Shown here: positions 18,200 to 26,498 of the stretch, piece by piece
How positions within the stretch are numbered: the first letter of the stretch is position 1
Layout: each line of letters begins with the position of its first letter
Assembly (NCBI GenBank): GCA_947444925.1
Contig: CANFBW010000019.1
Location: 1 to 53,251, forward strand
DNA: 53,251 nt
DNA from: Flavobacteriales bacterium
GTDB taxonomy: Bacteria; Bacteroidota; Bacteroidia; Flavobacteriales_C; GCA-002722245
Direction of reading: 5' to 3'
The notes under the pieces: model-generated
The model's input: only the letters and a program-made list of their open reading frames with translations
Database searches by the model: none
Told to the model about the DNA's origin: nothing
Position numbers and translations under genes: made by a program

Positions 18200-19045
18200 A
18201 TGGCCGACATCCAAAAATTAGAAAAAATCGTTTCACAAGTGCGTCGCGATATCGTAAGAATGGTTCACCAAAACAATTCTGGACATCCGGGAGGTTCTTT
18301 GGGATGCACTGAATTTTTAGTAACCCTCTACAACGAAGCGATGGAGCACAGCGCCAAATCTTTTTCGATGGATGGAAAAAATGAAGATCTTTTCTTTTTG
18401 TCGAATGGACATATTTCTCCAGTGTTTTACAGTGTTTTGGGTAGAGCTGGATATTTCCCAGTAAAAGAAATGTCGACTTTTAGAAGTTTGAATTCTCGCA
18501 TGCAAGGCCACCCCACTCCGCATGAAGGATTGCCTGGAGTGCGTGTTGCATCAGGTTCACTCGGACAAGGATTATCAGTTGCGATGGGTGCCGCACAAGC
18601 CAAAAAATTAAATGGCGACAATAAATTGGTATATGTATTGATGGGTGATGGCGAGCAGCAAGAAGGACAAGTGTGGGAAGCCGCAATGTACGGTGCAGCA
18701 AAAAATGTAGATAACGTAATAGCAACAATAGATTATAACAGCGCTCAAATTGACGGATCAACAGACGAAGTTCTTTCATTGGGAAATTTAAAAGCCAAGT
18801 GGGAAGCTTTTGGCTGGAAGGTATTGGAGATGAATGGAAATGTTTTGAGCGAAGTTGTTACAACGCTTGAAAAAGCCAAAAGTCTTACAGGCAAAGCACA
18901 ACCGATACTGATTATCATGACGACGCAAATGGGCAATGGCGTTGACTTTATGATGGGCACACACAAATGGCATGGCGTTGCACCCAATGACGAGCAATTG
19001 AAATCTGCTTTGGCACAAAATCCAGAAACTTTGGGCGACTACTAA
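18200..19045 (+). CDS. Transketolase, N-terminal subunit
   Basis: The 281-residue protein is the thiamine diphosphate-binding half of a split transketolase: GHPGGSLG near residue 30 and the diphosphate/Mg motif GDGEQQEGQVWEA continuing to DYNSAQIDG. Transketolase moves two-carbon ketol units between sugar phosphates in the pentose phosphate pathway. The matching C-terminal half lies at 20475-21428, separated by a VWA-domain gene. Split transketolases are common in bacteria and archaea, but the halves are normally adjacent. It is the first gene of an apparent six-gene plus-strand operon. Confidence 0.94.
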   Translation: MADIQKLEKIVSQVRRDIVRMVHQNNSGHPGGSLGCTEFLVTLYNEAMEHSAKSFSMDGKNEDLFFLSNGHISPVFYSVLGRAGYFPVKEMSTFRSLNSRMQGHPTPHEGLPGVRVASGSLGQGLSVAMGAAQAKKLNGDNKLVYVLMGDGEQQEGQVWEAAMYGAAKNVDNVIATIDYNSAQIDGSTDEVLSLGNLKAKWEAFGWKVLEMNGNVLSEVVTTLEKAKSLTGKAQPILIIMTTQMGNGVDFMMGTHKWHGVAPNDEQLKSALAQNPETLGDY

Positions 19046-19054
19046 AAATAGTCC

Positions 19055-20440
19055 ATGAAGAAATTGAAATTCATTTTTCTTGTTTTCATTCTCACTGCGC
19101 TGCACGCAGCGGCGCAGCAGAAAGAAAAAGAAGAACCCAAAATCACCACCCGCATCCTCTTTATTTTTGATGCTTCACAAAGCATGTGGGCCAATATGGC
19201 CGGCGAACGCAAAATTTCTGTGGCGCAAAGACTGCTTTCGCAAGCCCTCGACAGTTTGAAAGGACTCGAAAATGTTGATGTAGCGCTGCGCGTTTACGGC
19301 AACAGAAAAGACATCAATCAGGGCGCTCAAGACTGTGAAGACACCCACCTTGAAGTGCCTTTTGAAGACGACAACATCGACAAAATCAAACACGTATTAA
19401 AGTCTACACAACCCAAAGGAACTACACTTATAGCGCGTTCACTTGAGGCAACCGAGGGAGATTTCCCAGCTTGCACCACCTGCCGCAACGTGGTCATATT
19501 GATTACCGACGGCATTGAAGCCTGTGATGGAGACCCCTGCGCCGTATCTCGCGCCCTACAATTGAATGGCGTCATTTTAAAACCATTTATTATTGGATTA
19601 GGAATGGGTAAGGAATACGACAAATACTTTCGTTGCATTGGCGAATACTACGACGCCTCTACTCCCGCTGCTTTCAAAAACATTTTGTCGGTGGTGATTT
19701 CTGAAGCACTCTCCACCACCACTTGCCAAGTGAATTTGCTTGATGTAAATCAAAAGCCTATTGAAACCAATGTTACGATGACTTTTTACGATCAGCATTC
19801 CCGAGAAATAAAATACAATGTGATTCACACCATGAATGGATCTGGAAATCCCGACACAATATCGGTTGACCCTATTGCCACCTACAATATTGTTGTTCAC
19901 ACCAAACCCGAAATGTCGAAAGACAATGTGCGTTTGAAACCGGGTCAGCACAACATCATCTCCATTGATGCTCCGCAAGGCAGTTTGTACTGCAAATCAA
20001 ATGGCAATTTGAGCAATCAATTCAACATCAAGTGCATTGTTCGACAAAGCGGAAAATCCGCTATCCTCAATGTTCAAGACTTTGAAAAAACCGAAAAATA
20101 CATCGTGGGTGAATACGATCTTGAAATACTCACTGTACCTCGCATCGCAGCAACAGTGCAGATTGCACAAAGCACCACTTCAAAAATAGAAGTACCACAA
20201 CCTGGTAAAGTAAGTTTTACCGCCTTAGGCAGTGGCTTCGCTTTTATTTATCAGTGGGTCGACGGCCAATTGAAACTAATTTACGAACTCAACAGCGAAC
20301 AACCCAATGAAACATTGTACATGCTGCCGGGCACTTATAAAATAGTATACCGCTCTAAAATTGCGCGCCGAACCATGTATTCGATAGAAAAAGAATTTAA
20401 AGTTGAATCAGGTAAGCCGTGTAAAGTAGATTTATATTAA
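19055..20440 (+). CDS. Secreted von Willebrand factor A domain protein
   Basis: The 461-residue protein has a signal peptide (about 1-20, ending HAAAQ) and a VWA domain (about 32-215) with a full metal-ion adhesion site: DASQS at residues 39-43, a threonine in PKGTTLIARS, and ITDGIEACDGD. The C-terminal 240 residues look like tandem beta-sandwich domains. VWA domains bind protein partners through a bound metal ion. It lies 9 bp after the first half of transketolase and 34 bp before the second half, so it splits a metabolic pair. No functional link to transketolase is known to me. Confidence 0.82.
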   Translation: MKKLKFIFLVFILTALHAAAQQKEKEEPKITTRILFIFDASQSMWANMAGERKISVAQRLLSQALDSLKGLENVDVALRVYGNRKDINQGAQDCEDTHLEVPFEDDNIDKIKHVLKSTQPKGTTLIARSLEATEGDFPACTTCRNVVILITDGIEACDGDPCAVSRALQLNGVILKPFIIGLGMGKEYDKYFRCIGEYYDASTPAAFKNILSVVISEALSTTTCQVNLLDVNQKPIETNVTMTFYDQHSREIKYNVIHTMNGSGNPDTISVDPIATYNIVVHTKPEMSKDNVRLKPGQHNIISIDAPQGSLYCKSNGNLSNQFNIKCIVRQSGKSAILNVQDFEKTEKYIVGEYDLEILTVPRIAATVQIAQSTTSKIEVPQPGKVSFTALGSGFAFIYQWVDGQLKLIYELNSEQPNETLYMLPGTYKIVYRSKIARRTMYSIEKEFKVESGKPCKVDLY

Positions 20441-20474
20441 CTTTAGCGCTTCAAAAAAAACAGAACAGCACTCC

Positions 20475-21428
20475 ATGAAAAAATTTGAAATACTAAACAT
20501 CAAAGATACTCGTTCAGGATTTGGCGAGGGATTAACCGAACTTGGACGAAGCAATCCCAATGTAGTAGCGCTTTGCGCCGACTTAATTGGATCTTTGAAA
20601 ATGGACGAATTCATCAAAGAAAACCCAGAAAGATTTTTTCAAATTGGCATTGCTGAAGCCAACATGATGGGCATTGCTGCAGGCTTGACCATTGGTGGTA
20701 AAATTCCTTTTGCAGGAACTTTCGCCAACTTCGCCAGTGGCAGAGTGTACGATCAAATACGCCAATCCATTGCTTATTCCGGCAAAAATGTAAAAATCGC
20801 AGCCTCTCACGCAGGTTTGACTTTGGGCGAAGACGGCGCTACGCATCAGATATTGGAAGACATCGGCTTAATGAAAATGTTGCCAGGCATGGTGGTGATC
20901 AATCCTTGTGACTCCAACCAAACCAAAGCAGCAACGATAGCTGCTGCAGCCTATGATGGTCCGGTGTACCTGCGTTTCGGTCGTCCGAAAGTACCTAACT
21001 TCACCGCTTTAAATCAAAAATTTGAAATTGGAAAAGCAGTAGTATTGAACGAAGGAACAGATGTTACCATCTTCGCAACAGGCCACTTGGTATGGAAAGC
21101 CATACTTGCAGGAGAGATTTTAGAGCAACAAGGTATTTCTGTTGAAATAATAAACATACACACGATTAAACCATTGGATGCACAAGCAGTCTTAGCTTCA
21201 GTTAGAAAAACTAAATGCGTGGTAACTGCTGAAGAACACCAAATGAATGGCGGATTGGGCGACTCAATTGCTCAATTGCTTGCGAGAGAATTTCCTGCCC
21301 CAATTGAATTTGTTGCTGTTAACGACAAATTTGGAGAAAGCGGAACTGAGGAACAATTGATGACAAAATACGGCATCAATACACCTAACATCGTTGAAGC
21401 TGTTCAAAAAGTGATCAAAAGAAAATAG
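20475..21428 (+). CDS. Transketolase, C-terminal subunit
   Basis: The 317-residue protein holds the pyrimidine-binding and C-terminal transketolase domains: RFFQIGIAEANMMGIAAG (with the catalytic Glu that activates thiamine), FASGRVYDQIRQSIAY, SHAGLTLGEDGATHQ, and the terminal domain with VTAEEHQMNGGLG. It forms the active enzyme with the product of 18200-19045. The ECF sigma factor starts 25 bp downstream. Length is normal for the split subunit. Confidence 0.94.
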   Translation: MKKFEILNIKDTRSGFGEGLTELGRSNPNVVALCADLIGSLKMDEFIKENPERFFQIGIAEANMMGIAAGLTIGGKIPFAGTFANFASGRVYDQIRQSIAYSGKNVKIAASHAGLTLGEDGATHQILEDIGLMKMLPGMVVINPCDSNQTKAATIAAAAYDGPVYLRFGRPKVPNFTALNQKFEIGKAVVLNEGTDVTIFATGHLVWKAILAGEILEQQGISVEIINIHTIKPLDAQAVLASVRKTKCVVTAEEHQMNGGLGDSIAQLLAREFPAPIEFVAVNDKFGESGTEEQLMTKYGINTPNIVEAVQKVIKRK

Positions 21429-21453
21429 GCCGTTCCACCCCAAAAGACAAAGT

Positions 21454-22002
21454 ATGGGGCAATGGACAGATCAAGATCTTCTCGATAAATTTCGAAATTC
21501 GGAAACCAAAAACTATGGTTTCAATTTACTCATGCAGCAGTATAAGCAGCGTGTGTATTGGCATGTTCGAAGAATGGTGATCGATCATGATGATGCCGAT
21601 GATCTTACGCAAGATGTATTTGTGAAAATTTGGCTGGCCTTGGACCAGTTCAAGGAAGATTCAAAATTATTCACCTGGATATACCGCATCGCCACCAATG
21701 AATGCATCAGCTTCTTGAATAAAAAGAGAAAACGCTTTTTCATTCCCATCATCAATATTGAAAACCAATTGCTACACTCTTTAGAAAGCGGCATTCATTA
21801 CAGTGGCGACGAAATTCAGTTAAAATTGCAAAAAGCTATTTTGACCTTACCCGAAAAACAGCGATTGGTATTCAACATGAAGTATTTCGACGAACTAAAA
21901 TACGAGGAAATCGCTGAAATAACGGGCACTTCAGTTGGCGCACTAAAAGCTTCATTTCATCTTGCCTCAAAAAAAATAGAAGAATATATCGGTCGTGATT
22001 AA
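21454..22002 (+). CDS. RNA polymerase ECF-type sigma factor
   Basis: The 182-residue protein has sigma-70 region 2 at about residues 22-90 (DHDDADDLTQDVFVKIW) and region 4 at about 128-178 (LPEKQRLVFNMKYFDELKYE and the following helix-turn-helix). No extra domains are seen. Two envelope genes follow: a short single-membrane-span protein and a Spy/CpxP-like periplasmic protein, a typical partner set for an envelope-stress ECF regulon. It sits in the same run as the transketolase genes with only 25 bp in front of it. Confidence 0.93.
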   Translation: MGQWTDQDLLDKFRNSETKNYGFNLLMQQYKQRVYWHVRRMVIDHDDADDLTQDVFVKIWLALDQFKEDSKLFTWIYRIATNECISFLNKKRKRFFIPIINIENQLLHSLESGIHYSGDEIQLKLQKAILTLPEKQRLVFNMKYFDELKYEEIAEITGTSVGALKASFHLASKKIEEYIGRD

Positions 22003-22034
22003 ACCTTTTCGTTTTACAAAAGTCATAGCTAACA

Positions 22035-22433
22035 ATGGAAACAAATACAAAAGACAATATGAGCACCGGTGGATTCTCAACACCTCCTTCTTATTTCAAC
22101 GATTTAGAAACACGAGTTCAGCAGCGCATCAGCGTTTCTACGAAACACTGGATACTGCGATACAAATACGCACTTTCAGCGGCAGCCACCTGCGCAATTG
22201 TTTTATCTGTTTGGCTACTGCAAGCTGAAACAACTCTTGCAATTCCGCAAATGCAACAAGTAGATTACACTGCATATGTAAACGACAACATTGAAGATTT
22301 CAATGACGATGAAGTCACCGACGCTTGCATTGCCAACAACAGCGTTGCTTCGAACGACAGTGAATACGAAGCTTACAGCAATTATTTATTGGATGATAAC
22401 ATTGACGAAAACACTTTAATTGACGAACTCTAA
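22035..22433 (+). CDS. Probable membrane-anchored anti-sigma factor (hypothetical)
   Basis: The 132-residue protein has about 40 hydrophilic N-terminal residues, one membrane helix at about residues 44-63 and a very acidic C-terminal tail (about 70-132, many Asp, Glu, Asn). The layout (short cytoplasmic segment, helix, periplasmic tail), and its place 32 bp behind an ECF sigma gene, suggest it restrains that sigma factor. No zinc-binding anti-sigma signature is present, so the role is inferred from position only. Confidence 0.55.
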   Translation: METNTKDNMSTGGFSTPPSYFNDLETRVQQRISVSTKHWILRYKYALSAAATCAIVLSVWLLQAETTLAIPQMQQVDYTAYVNDNIEDFNDDEVTDACIANNSVASNDSEYEAYSNYLLDDNIDENTLIDEL

Positions 22434-22444
22434 AACCAGAAACC

Positions 22445-22945
22445 ATGAAAACTAAAATCACATTTTGCGTGCTGGCCCTGCTGACATTGGTCAACACAAC
22501 TTTTGCTCAACCTGCAAAAAACAAAGAAGAAATTAAGTCACTAAAAGTGGGTTTCATTACCAAAGAACTCAATTTAAGCAGTGACGAGGCACAGAAATTT
22601 TGGCCAGCGTACAATGAATTTCAAGACAAAATGGAAAAATTGCACAAAGAAAGAAGGGACATGCACAAAGGCGTGAAAACAAAAGAAGCGCTGGACAGTT
22701 TGTCGAACTCAGAAGTAGAAAAGATGGTCGACAAACAAATGTTGCTGCAAGAAAAGGAACTTCAGATCAAAAAAGAATTTCACAGCAAAGTGAAAACTTT
22801 ATTACCCATTAAAAAGGTAGCCAAACTTTACCGTGCTGAGCATGAATTCAGAAGAGAGATTTTACGTAAAATGAAGGAAGGTAAAGGCGGAAACCCCAAC
22901 CACCCTCCGCGCAAAGGAGATGGCGAAGGAGACGATGACGAGTAA
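22445..22945 (+). CDS. Spy/CpxP-like periplasmic protein
   Basis: The 166-residue protein has a signal peptide (about 1-21, ending NTTFA) and an all-helical, strongly charged body with LNLSSDEAQKFWPAYNEFQD and later helices matching the general pattern of LTxxQ/Spy-type periplasmic chaperones and metal sensors. The tail is rich in Gly, Pro, Lys, Asp. It is the last gene before a terminator. Proteins of this kind often accompany ECF sigma genes in Bacteroidota as stress sensors or chaperones; the role here is inferred. Confidence 0.65.
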   Translation: MKTKITFCVLALLTLVNTTFAQPAKNKEEIKSLKVGFITKELNLSSDEAQKFWPAYNEFQDKMEKLHKERRDMHKGVKTKEALDSLSNSEVEKMVDKQMLLQEKELQIKKEFHSKVKTLLPIKKVAKLYRAEHEFRREILRKMKEGKGGNPNHPPRKGDGEGDDDE

Positions 22946-22953
22946 ATCAAGGT

Positions 22954-22990
22954 AAAGTCGGAAGCGCGAATACTTCCGACTTTGTTTTTT
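22954..22990 (+). terminator. Intrinsic terminator ending the tkt-sigma operon
   Basis: An 11-bp perfect stem (22954-22964 with 22973-22983) with an 8-nt loop is followed by GTTTTTT, 9 bp after the Spy-like gene. Confidence 0.9.
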
Positions 22991-23057
22991 ATAGACAATT
23001 TACTTTTATATTAGGCGTATATGTAACATCGCGCACTTGGATATTGTTTGACAATAG

Positions 23058-23726
23058 ATGAAACACCTATTATACATACTACTTTTAATGACTGCATCAG
23101 CACATAACGCATTGGCGCAAAGTACAGCAGCAGGTAATATCATCGTCAGTTTGGGCGCATCTAAAGATTCGTATTTTAGCACTCTATTTCAACGCGCAGC
23201 CACTTTTGAATTTCCAGTAAACATAGAAATAATGCTCAGTTCCGACTTTTCCTTCGGAGTAAAAGGAGCGCCTGTGCTCATTAACAATGTATCCAACAAT
23301 TATTTAGAAAATTCCAATTCAACAAAAAAAAACGACAATACAGGCTATTTACTTTTCGGCTTAGGCAACATCAATTACTACGCCTATAATGAAGATCGCT
23401 TGCTTTGGAAAATTAGCGGCGAGGCGGGATATGGCAAAATGGACAAAATTAAATTTGAAGAAGACATTAGAAGCGAAGTAAAAGCAGCCGGAATGATTTA
23501 CCGTTTGGGCACAAGTTTGCGCTATCACTTGGGCAACGAATACGAAGATATTTATCCTACTTTTTTTGAATTGGGTTTAGGCATTTCTCAATTGGCAATG
23601 AAAGTCAGCGAAAGCACCTTGGCTGGCCTTACTCTACCAAGTATCCATTCCACTTGGTCTCCTTTAAATTTCAGCACTTTTGATGTAGCTTTGACTTTCG
23701 GATACCGATTTGGAAAACCAAAATAA
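23058..23726 (+). CDS. Outer-membrane beta-barrel-like hypothetical protein
   Basis: The 222-residue protein has a signal peptide (about 1-20, ending NALA) and alternating amphipathic strands typical of a small beta barrel, ending in the aromatic strand FDVALTFGYRFGKPK. No specific family is recognised. The aminotransferase gene starts 5 bp after its stop, so the two are probably cotranscribed, though no functional link is obvious. Confidence 0.6.
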   Translation: MKHLLYILLLMTASAHNALAQSTAAGNIIVSLGASKDSYFSTLFQRAATFEFPVNIEIMLSSDFSFGVKGAPVLINNVSNNYLENSNSTKKNDNTGYLLFGLGNINYYAYNEDRLLWKISGEAGYGKMDKIKFEEDIRSEVKAAGMIYRLGTSLRYHLGNEYEDIYPTFFELGLGISQLAMKVSESTLAGLTLPSIHSTWSPLNFSTFDVALTFGYRFGKPK

Positions 23727-23731
23727 AAGAC

Positions 23732-24928
23732 ATGAACAACCGCAGACTTTTTCTTGAATACCTCGCGCAAACCTCCCCTTTTCCTCTGCAAATTGAAATT
23801 GAAAAAGCACAAGGGTGCATTCTTTATGGAGCGAAAGGCGAAGAGTACATTGATTTAATTTCAGGCATCTCGGTAAGTAATGTTGGTCATTGCCACCCAA
23901 AAGTGGTGAAGGCTGTTCAAGATCAAGCCGCCAAATACATGCACCTAATGGTGTATGGAGAAATTGTGCAGGGTCCACAAGTTAAATTGGCTGAAAAAAT
24001 AGCCCAACTGCTTCCGCCTAGTTTGCGCAATATCTATTTTGTTAATTCAGGTAGCGAAGCCATTGAGGGCGCCTTAAAACTAAGCAAAAGGTACAGCAGT
24101 AGAAGTGAAATTATTTCTTTTGAAAATGCCTATCACGGCAGCACCACCGGTGCTCTAAGTATTATTGGATCAGAGAAATTTAAAAATGGATTCCGCCCTC
24201 TAGCACCGATGACGCGGCAAATTCGCTTCAATAACATCAGTGATTTACAACTCATCACCACAGCAACAGCAGCTGTATTTATTGAACCTATTCAAGGAGA
24301 AGCAGGCGTTATTTTACCTGAAAACAATTATCTGCAACTATTACGCAAGAAATGCAATGAGTGCGGAACGCTCTTGGTTTTCGACGAAGTACAAAGTGGC
24401 TTTGGGCGCAGCGGAAAAATGTTCGCTTTTGAACATTATGGAGTGCTTCCTGATATTTTGGTTTGTGCCAAAGGGATGGGTGGCGGAATGCCTATTGGCG
24501 CCTTTATCAGTTCTAAAGAAATTATGAGTTGTTTGATGGAGAGTCCGATTTTGGGTCACATCACCACTTTTGGCGGACACCCTGTTTCTTGCGCTGCCAG
24601 CATAGCTTGCATTGAAGTGATTGAAGAAGAACGTTTACTTGAAGACATTGCCGACAAGGAACAACTCTTTCGCAAGTTACTACAACACCCTAAAATCATA
24701 GCAGTTAGAGGCAAAGGATTATTGCTGGCTGTTGAATTTGCAACGCGTGAATTCAATTTTTCGGTCAACCATCAATGCTTACAGCTGGGTGTTTTTGTGG
24801 ATTGGTTCTTATTCAATGACCAATCATTGCGTATCGCTCCGCCGCTCACCATATCTGCTTCAGAGATACAAAGTGCCTGTGAAAAAATTTTACAAGCTAT
24901 AAAAAACGCTGAAGTCCTCGCTTTGTAA
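23732..24928 (+). CDS. Class III pyridoxal phosphate aminotransferase
   Basis: The 398-residue cytoplasmic enzyme belongs to the acetylornithine/4-aminobutyrate aminotransferase family: NSGSEAIEGALKLSKR (phosphate site), ENAYHGST, DEVQSGFGRSG with the ring-nitrogen Asp, and the PLP lysine Lys247 in CAKGMGGGMPIG. Length matches ArgD/GabT-type enzymes. It moves an omega-amino group to 2-oxoglutarate; neighbours do not tell which substrate (acetylornithine, ornithine, GABA, lysine). A 7-bp hairpin overlaps the stop codon. Confidence 0.9.
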   Translation: MNNRRLFLEYLAQTSPFPLQIEIEKAQGCILYGAKGEEYIDLISGISVSNVGHCHPKVVKAVQDQAAKYMHLMVYGEIVQGPQVKLAEKIAQLLPPSLRNIYFVNSGSEAIEGALKLSKRYSSRSEIISFENAYHGSTTGALSIIGSEKFKNGFRPLAPMTRQIRFNNISDLQLITTATAAVFIEPIQGEAGVILPENNYLQLLRKKCNECGTLLVFDEVQSGFGRSGKMFAFEHYGVLPDILVCAKGMGGGMPIGAFISSKEIMSCLMESPILGHITTFGGHPVSCAASIACIEVIEEERLLEDIADKEQLFRKLLQHPKIIAVRGKGLLLAVEFATREFNFSVNHQCLQLGVFVDWFLFNDQSLRIAPPLTISASEIQSACEKILQAIKNAEVLAL

Positions 24929-24986
24929 AACGAGGACCTCTGATTCGACCACTGCGCTGGTTCAATTCACCGCATGCGGCTATAAG

Positions 24987-26339
24987 CTACTCAAAAACTA
25001 CTTTCATTGCCGTTGAATCTAAGTGTTCACCCCTCACTTTCACAATGTACATCCCCCCGCTTAATTGACTTTGGTCCCACAGCAAGGTATTCACTCCAAT
25101 ATTGTCAAAACTAATTTCGTTGTGGTACACTTCTTTTCCTGCGATAGAATACAAATATACCGCATACTTTCCGCTGTATTTCACTTGCATTTGCAGGCGA
25201 CCCGAGTTAATCGTAGTGATGCTTATTCCTGCATTCACTTGTTCCATCTCAATTGCATTGACGCTTAAGGCACAGTTGTTTATTTTAGCATACAAATTGT
25301 TGGCGAACAGATTGGCGCCATATTCACTTAAGTGCGTGGGATCACCTGAAGCCAGCATTGATGCATCAGAAATATCAGGACCATAGATCAAACATAAATT
25401 CTTGTCACTTACTTGCCTGTCGGTCACTACTTCGGTGACCATGGTTCTGAAGTCTTCCAATGCGTAAGGCGCAGCACCAGAATAGTCATTTGAAAAAATT
25501 GGCGTAATGCAATATATTTTAGCGTTGGGATGATTGGCGCGCAGCGTATCTACGAGTTTACCATACTCCGTTTTTTTGCTCGCTAAAGTGGCTGTTGAAT
25601 ATTTAAAATCGTTGAAACCTATTTTAATAGTGATGTGGTCAACATGTTTTCCTTTGATGTTTTTTGCGATAGACCAACCCAATGTAGCACCAGCCACCGC
25701 AATATTGTGCAAGTCCCAACCCATTTTATTGGCCAAAATGAAGGCATAGCCTTTTGCTGAAGAAACATACTGCCCTGTGCCATGGGTAATAGAATTTCCA
25801 ATAGCAACGTAAACAGGCTTGTTTAGTGCGCCTGGATCTTCAAGCGAATAACCATCAGCGAGGTTCATCCCAGTGAAATCTACCGACCACAGATTCGGTA
25901 ATGAAACTTCAAAAGTACTTGCTGTGCCAGGATTAGGATTACTCACCGTAAATGCCAACGAAGAATAGGTAGCTATTGAAACACCAGCTACGAAAACAGA
26001 GAATCCAGAGGTCGGTGTTCCGCCTATTGTCCCTCCAGTGGCACGTTGCGTAAAGGCGAGATCAATGGTTGGACTCGCTGTTTTAAAGCGAATGCGAACA
26101 CCTGTTTGCGTGATGACCCATTGGTTGATCCACGCTCCAGCAATACCCGACTCCCAATCGTTCAACATGGCTGGCAAATGTCGATTCAAAATAACCTTTG
26201 AAGTGGTGATTTCCGGATAATACACACCGTCGTAGGAAATATAAGGATTGTCAAGAGGCACCACCACCGTTGCAAATAAAGTTTGCATGCCAAGCAAGAA
26301 CAGAATAAAGAATCCTAATGTATTTTTCATTTTTTTCAT
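24987..26339 (-). CDS. Secreted SGNH/GDSL esterase with T9SS sorting domain
   Basis: Starting at the ATG at 26339 gives 450 residues with a clean signal peptide; ten extra upstream residues in frame seem unlikely. An N-terminal beta-sandwich (about 20-160) precedes an SGNH hydrolase domain with the nucleophile in AIGNSITHGTG, the block IKIGFNDF and the Asp/His motif GDPTHLSEYG. The C-terminus (about 365-450) is a Por sorting domain. Enzymes of this architecture deacetylate polysaccharides such as xylan. It faces the AraC-type regulator gene from downstream on the same strand, and its promoter region carries the same paired CTTTGC repeats as the other esterase. Confidence 0.82.
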   Translation of the reverse strand: MKKMKNTLGFFILFLLGMQTLFATVVVPLDNPYISYDGVYYPEITTSKVILNRHLPAMLNDWESGIAGAWINQWVITQTGVRIRFKTASPTIDLAFTQRATGGTIGGTPTSGFSVFVAGVSIATYSSLAFTVSNPNPGTASTFEVSLPNLWSVDFTGMNLADGYSLEDPGALNKPVYVAIGNSITHGTGQYVSSAKGYAFILANKMGWDLHNIAVAGATLGWSIAKNIKGKHVDHITIKIGFNDFKYSTATLASKKTEYGKLVDTLRANHPNAKIYCITPIFSNDYSGAAPYALEDFRTMVTEVVTDRQVSDKNLCLIYGPDISDASMLASGDPTHLSEYGANLFANNLYAKINNCALSVNAIEMEQVNAGISITTINSGRLQMQVKYSGKYAVYLYSIAGKEVYHNEISFDNIGVNTLLWDQSQLSGGMYIVKVRGEHLDSTAMKVVFE

Positions 26340-26449
26340 AATGCAGTTCATTTTAGTTTGAGCCAGCAAGATAAATGCTCCTCTAAAAAATTGCTTTACA
26401 TCCTACAAACAACTCTTGATCTTTTTGTAATTATCCTTTGACTACAAGC

Positions 26450-26480
26450 AATGCAAAGCAATTCAACAAAAAACGCAAAG
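26450..26480 (-). promoter_or_regulatory. Paired CTTTGC operator upstream of the SGNH esterase
   Basis: On the minus strand two CTTTGC boxes (one followed by GTTTT, one by ATTG) are spaced 22 bp apart, about 115 nt before the esterase start. The same pair, spaced 21 bp, lies about 100 nt before the second esterase gene. Two direct half-sites about two helical turns apart are the usual AraC-family binding arrangement. Function is inferred. Confidence 0.6.
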
Positions 26481-26498
26481 CAATGTTATGCTATGTAC

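Noticed and set aside
24914-24937. 7-bp hairpin over the aminotransferase stop codon
   Set aside because: It has no T run on either strand and is short; a chance palindrome is possible.
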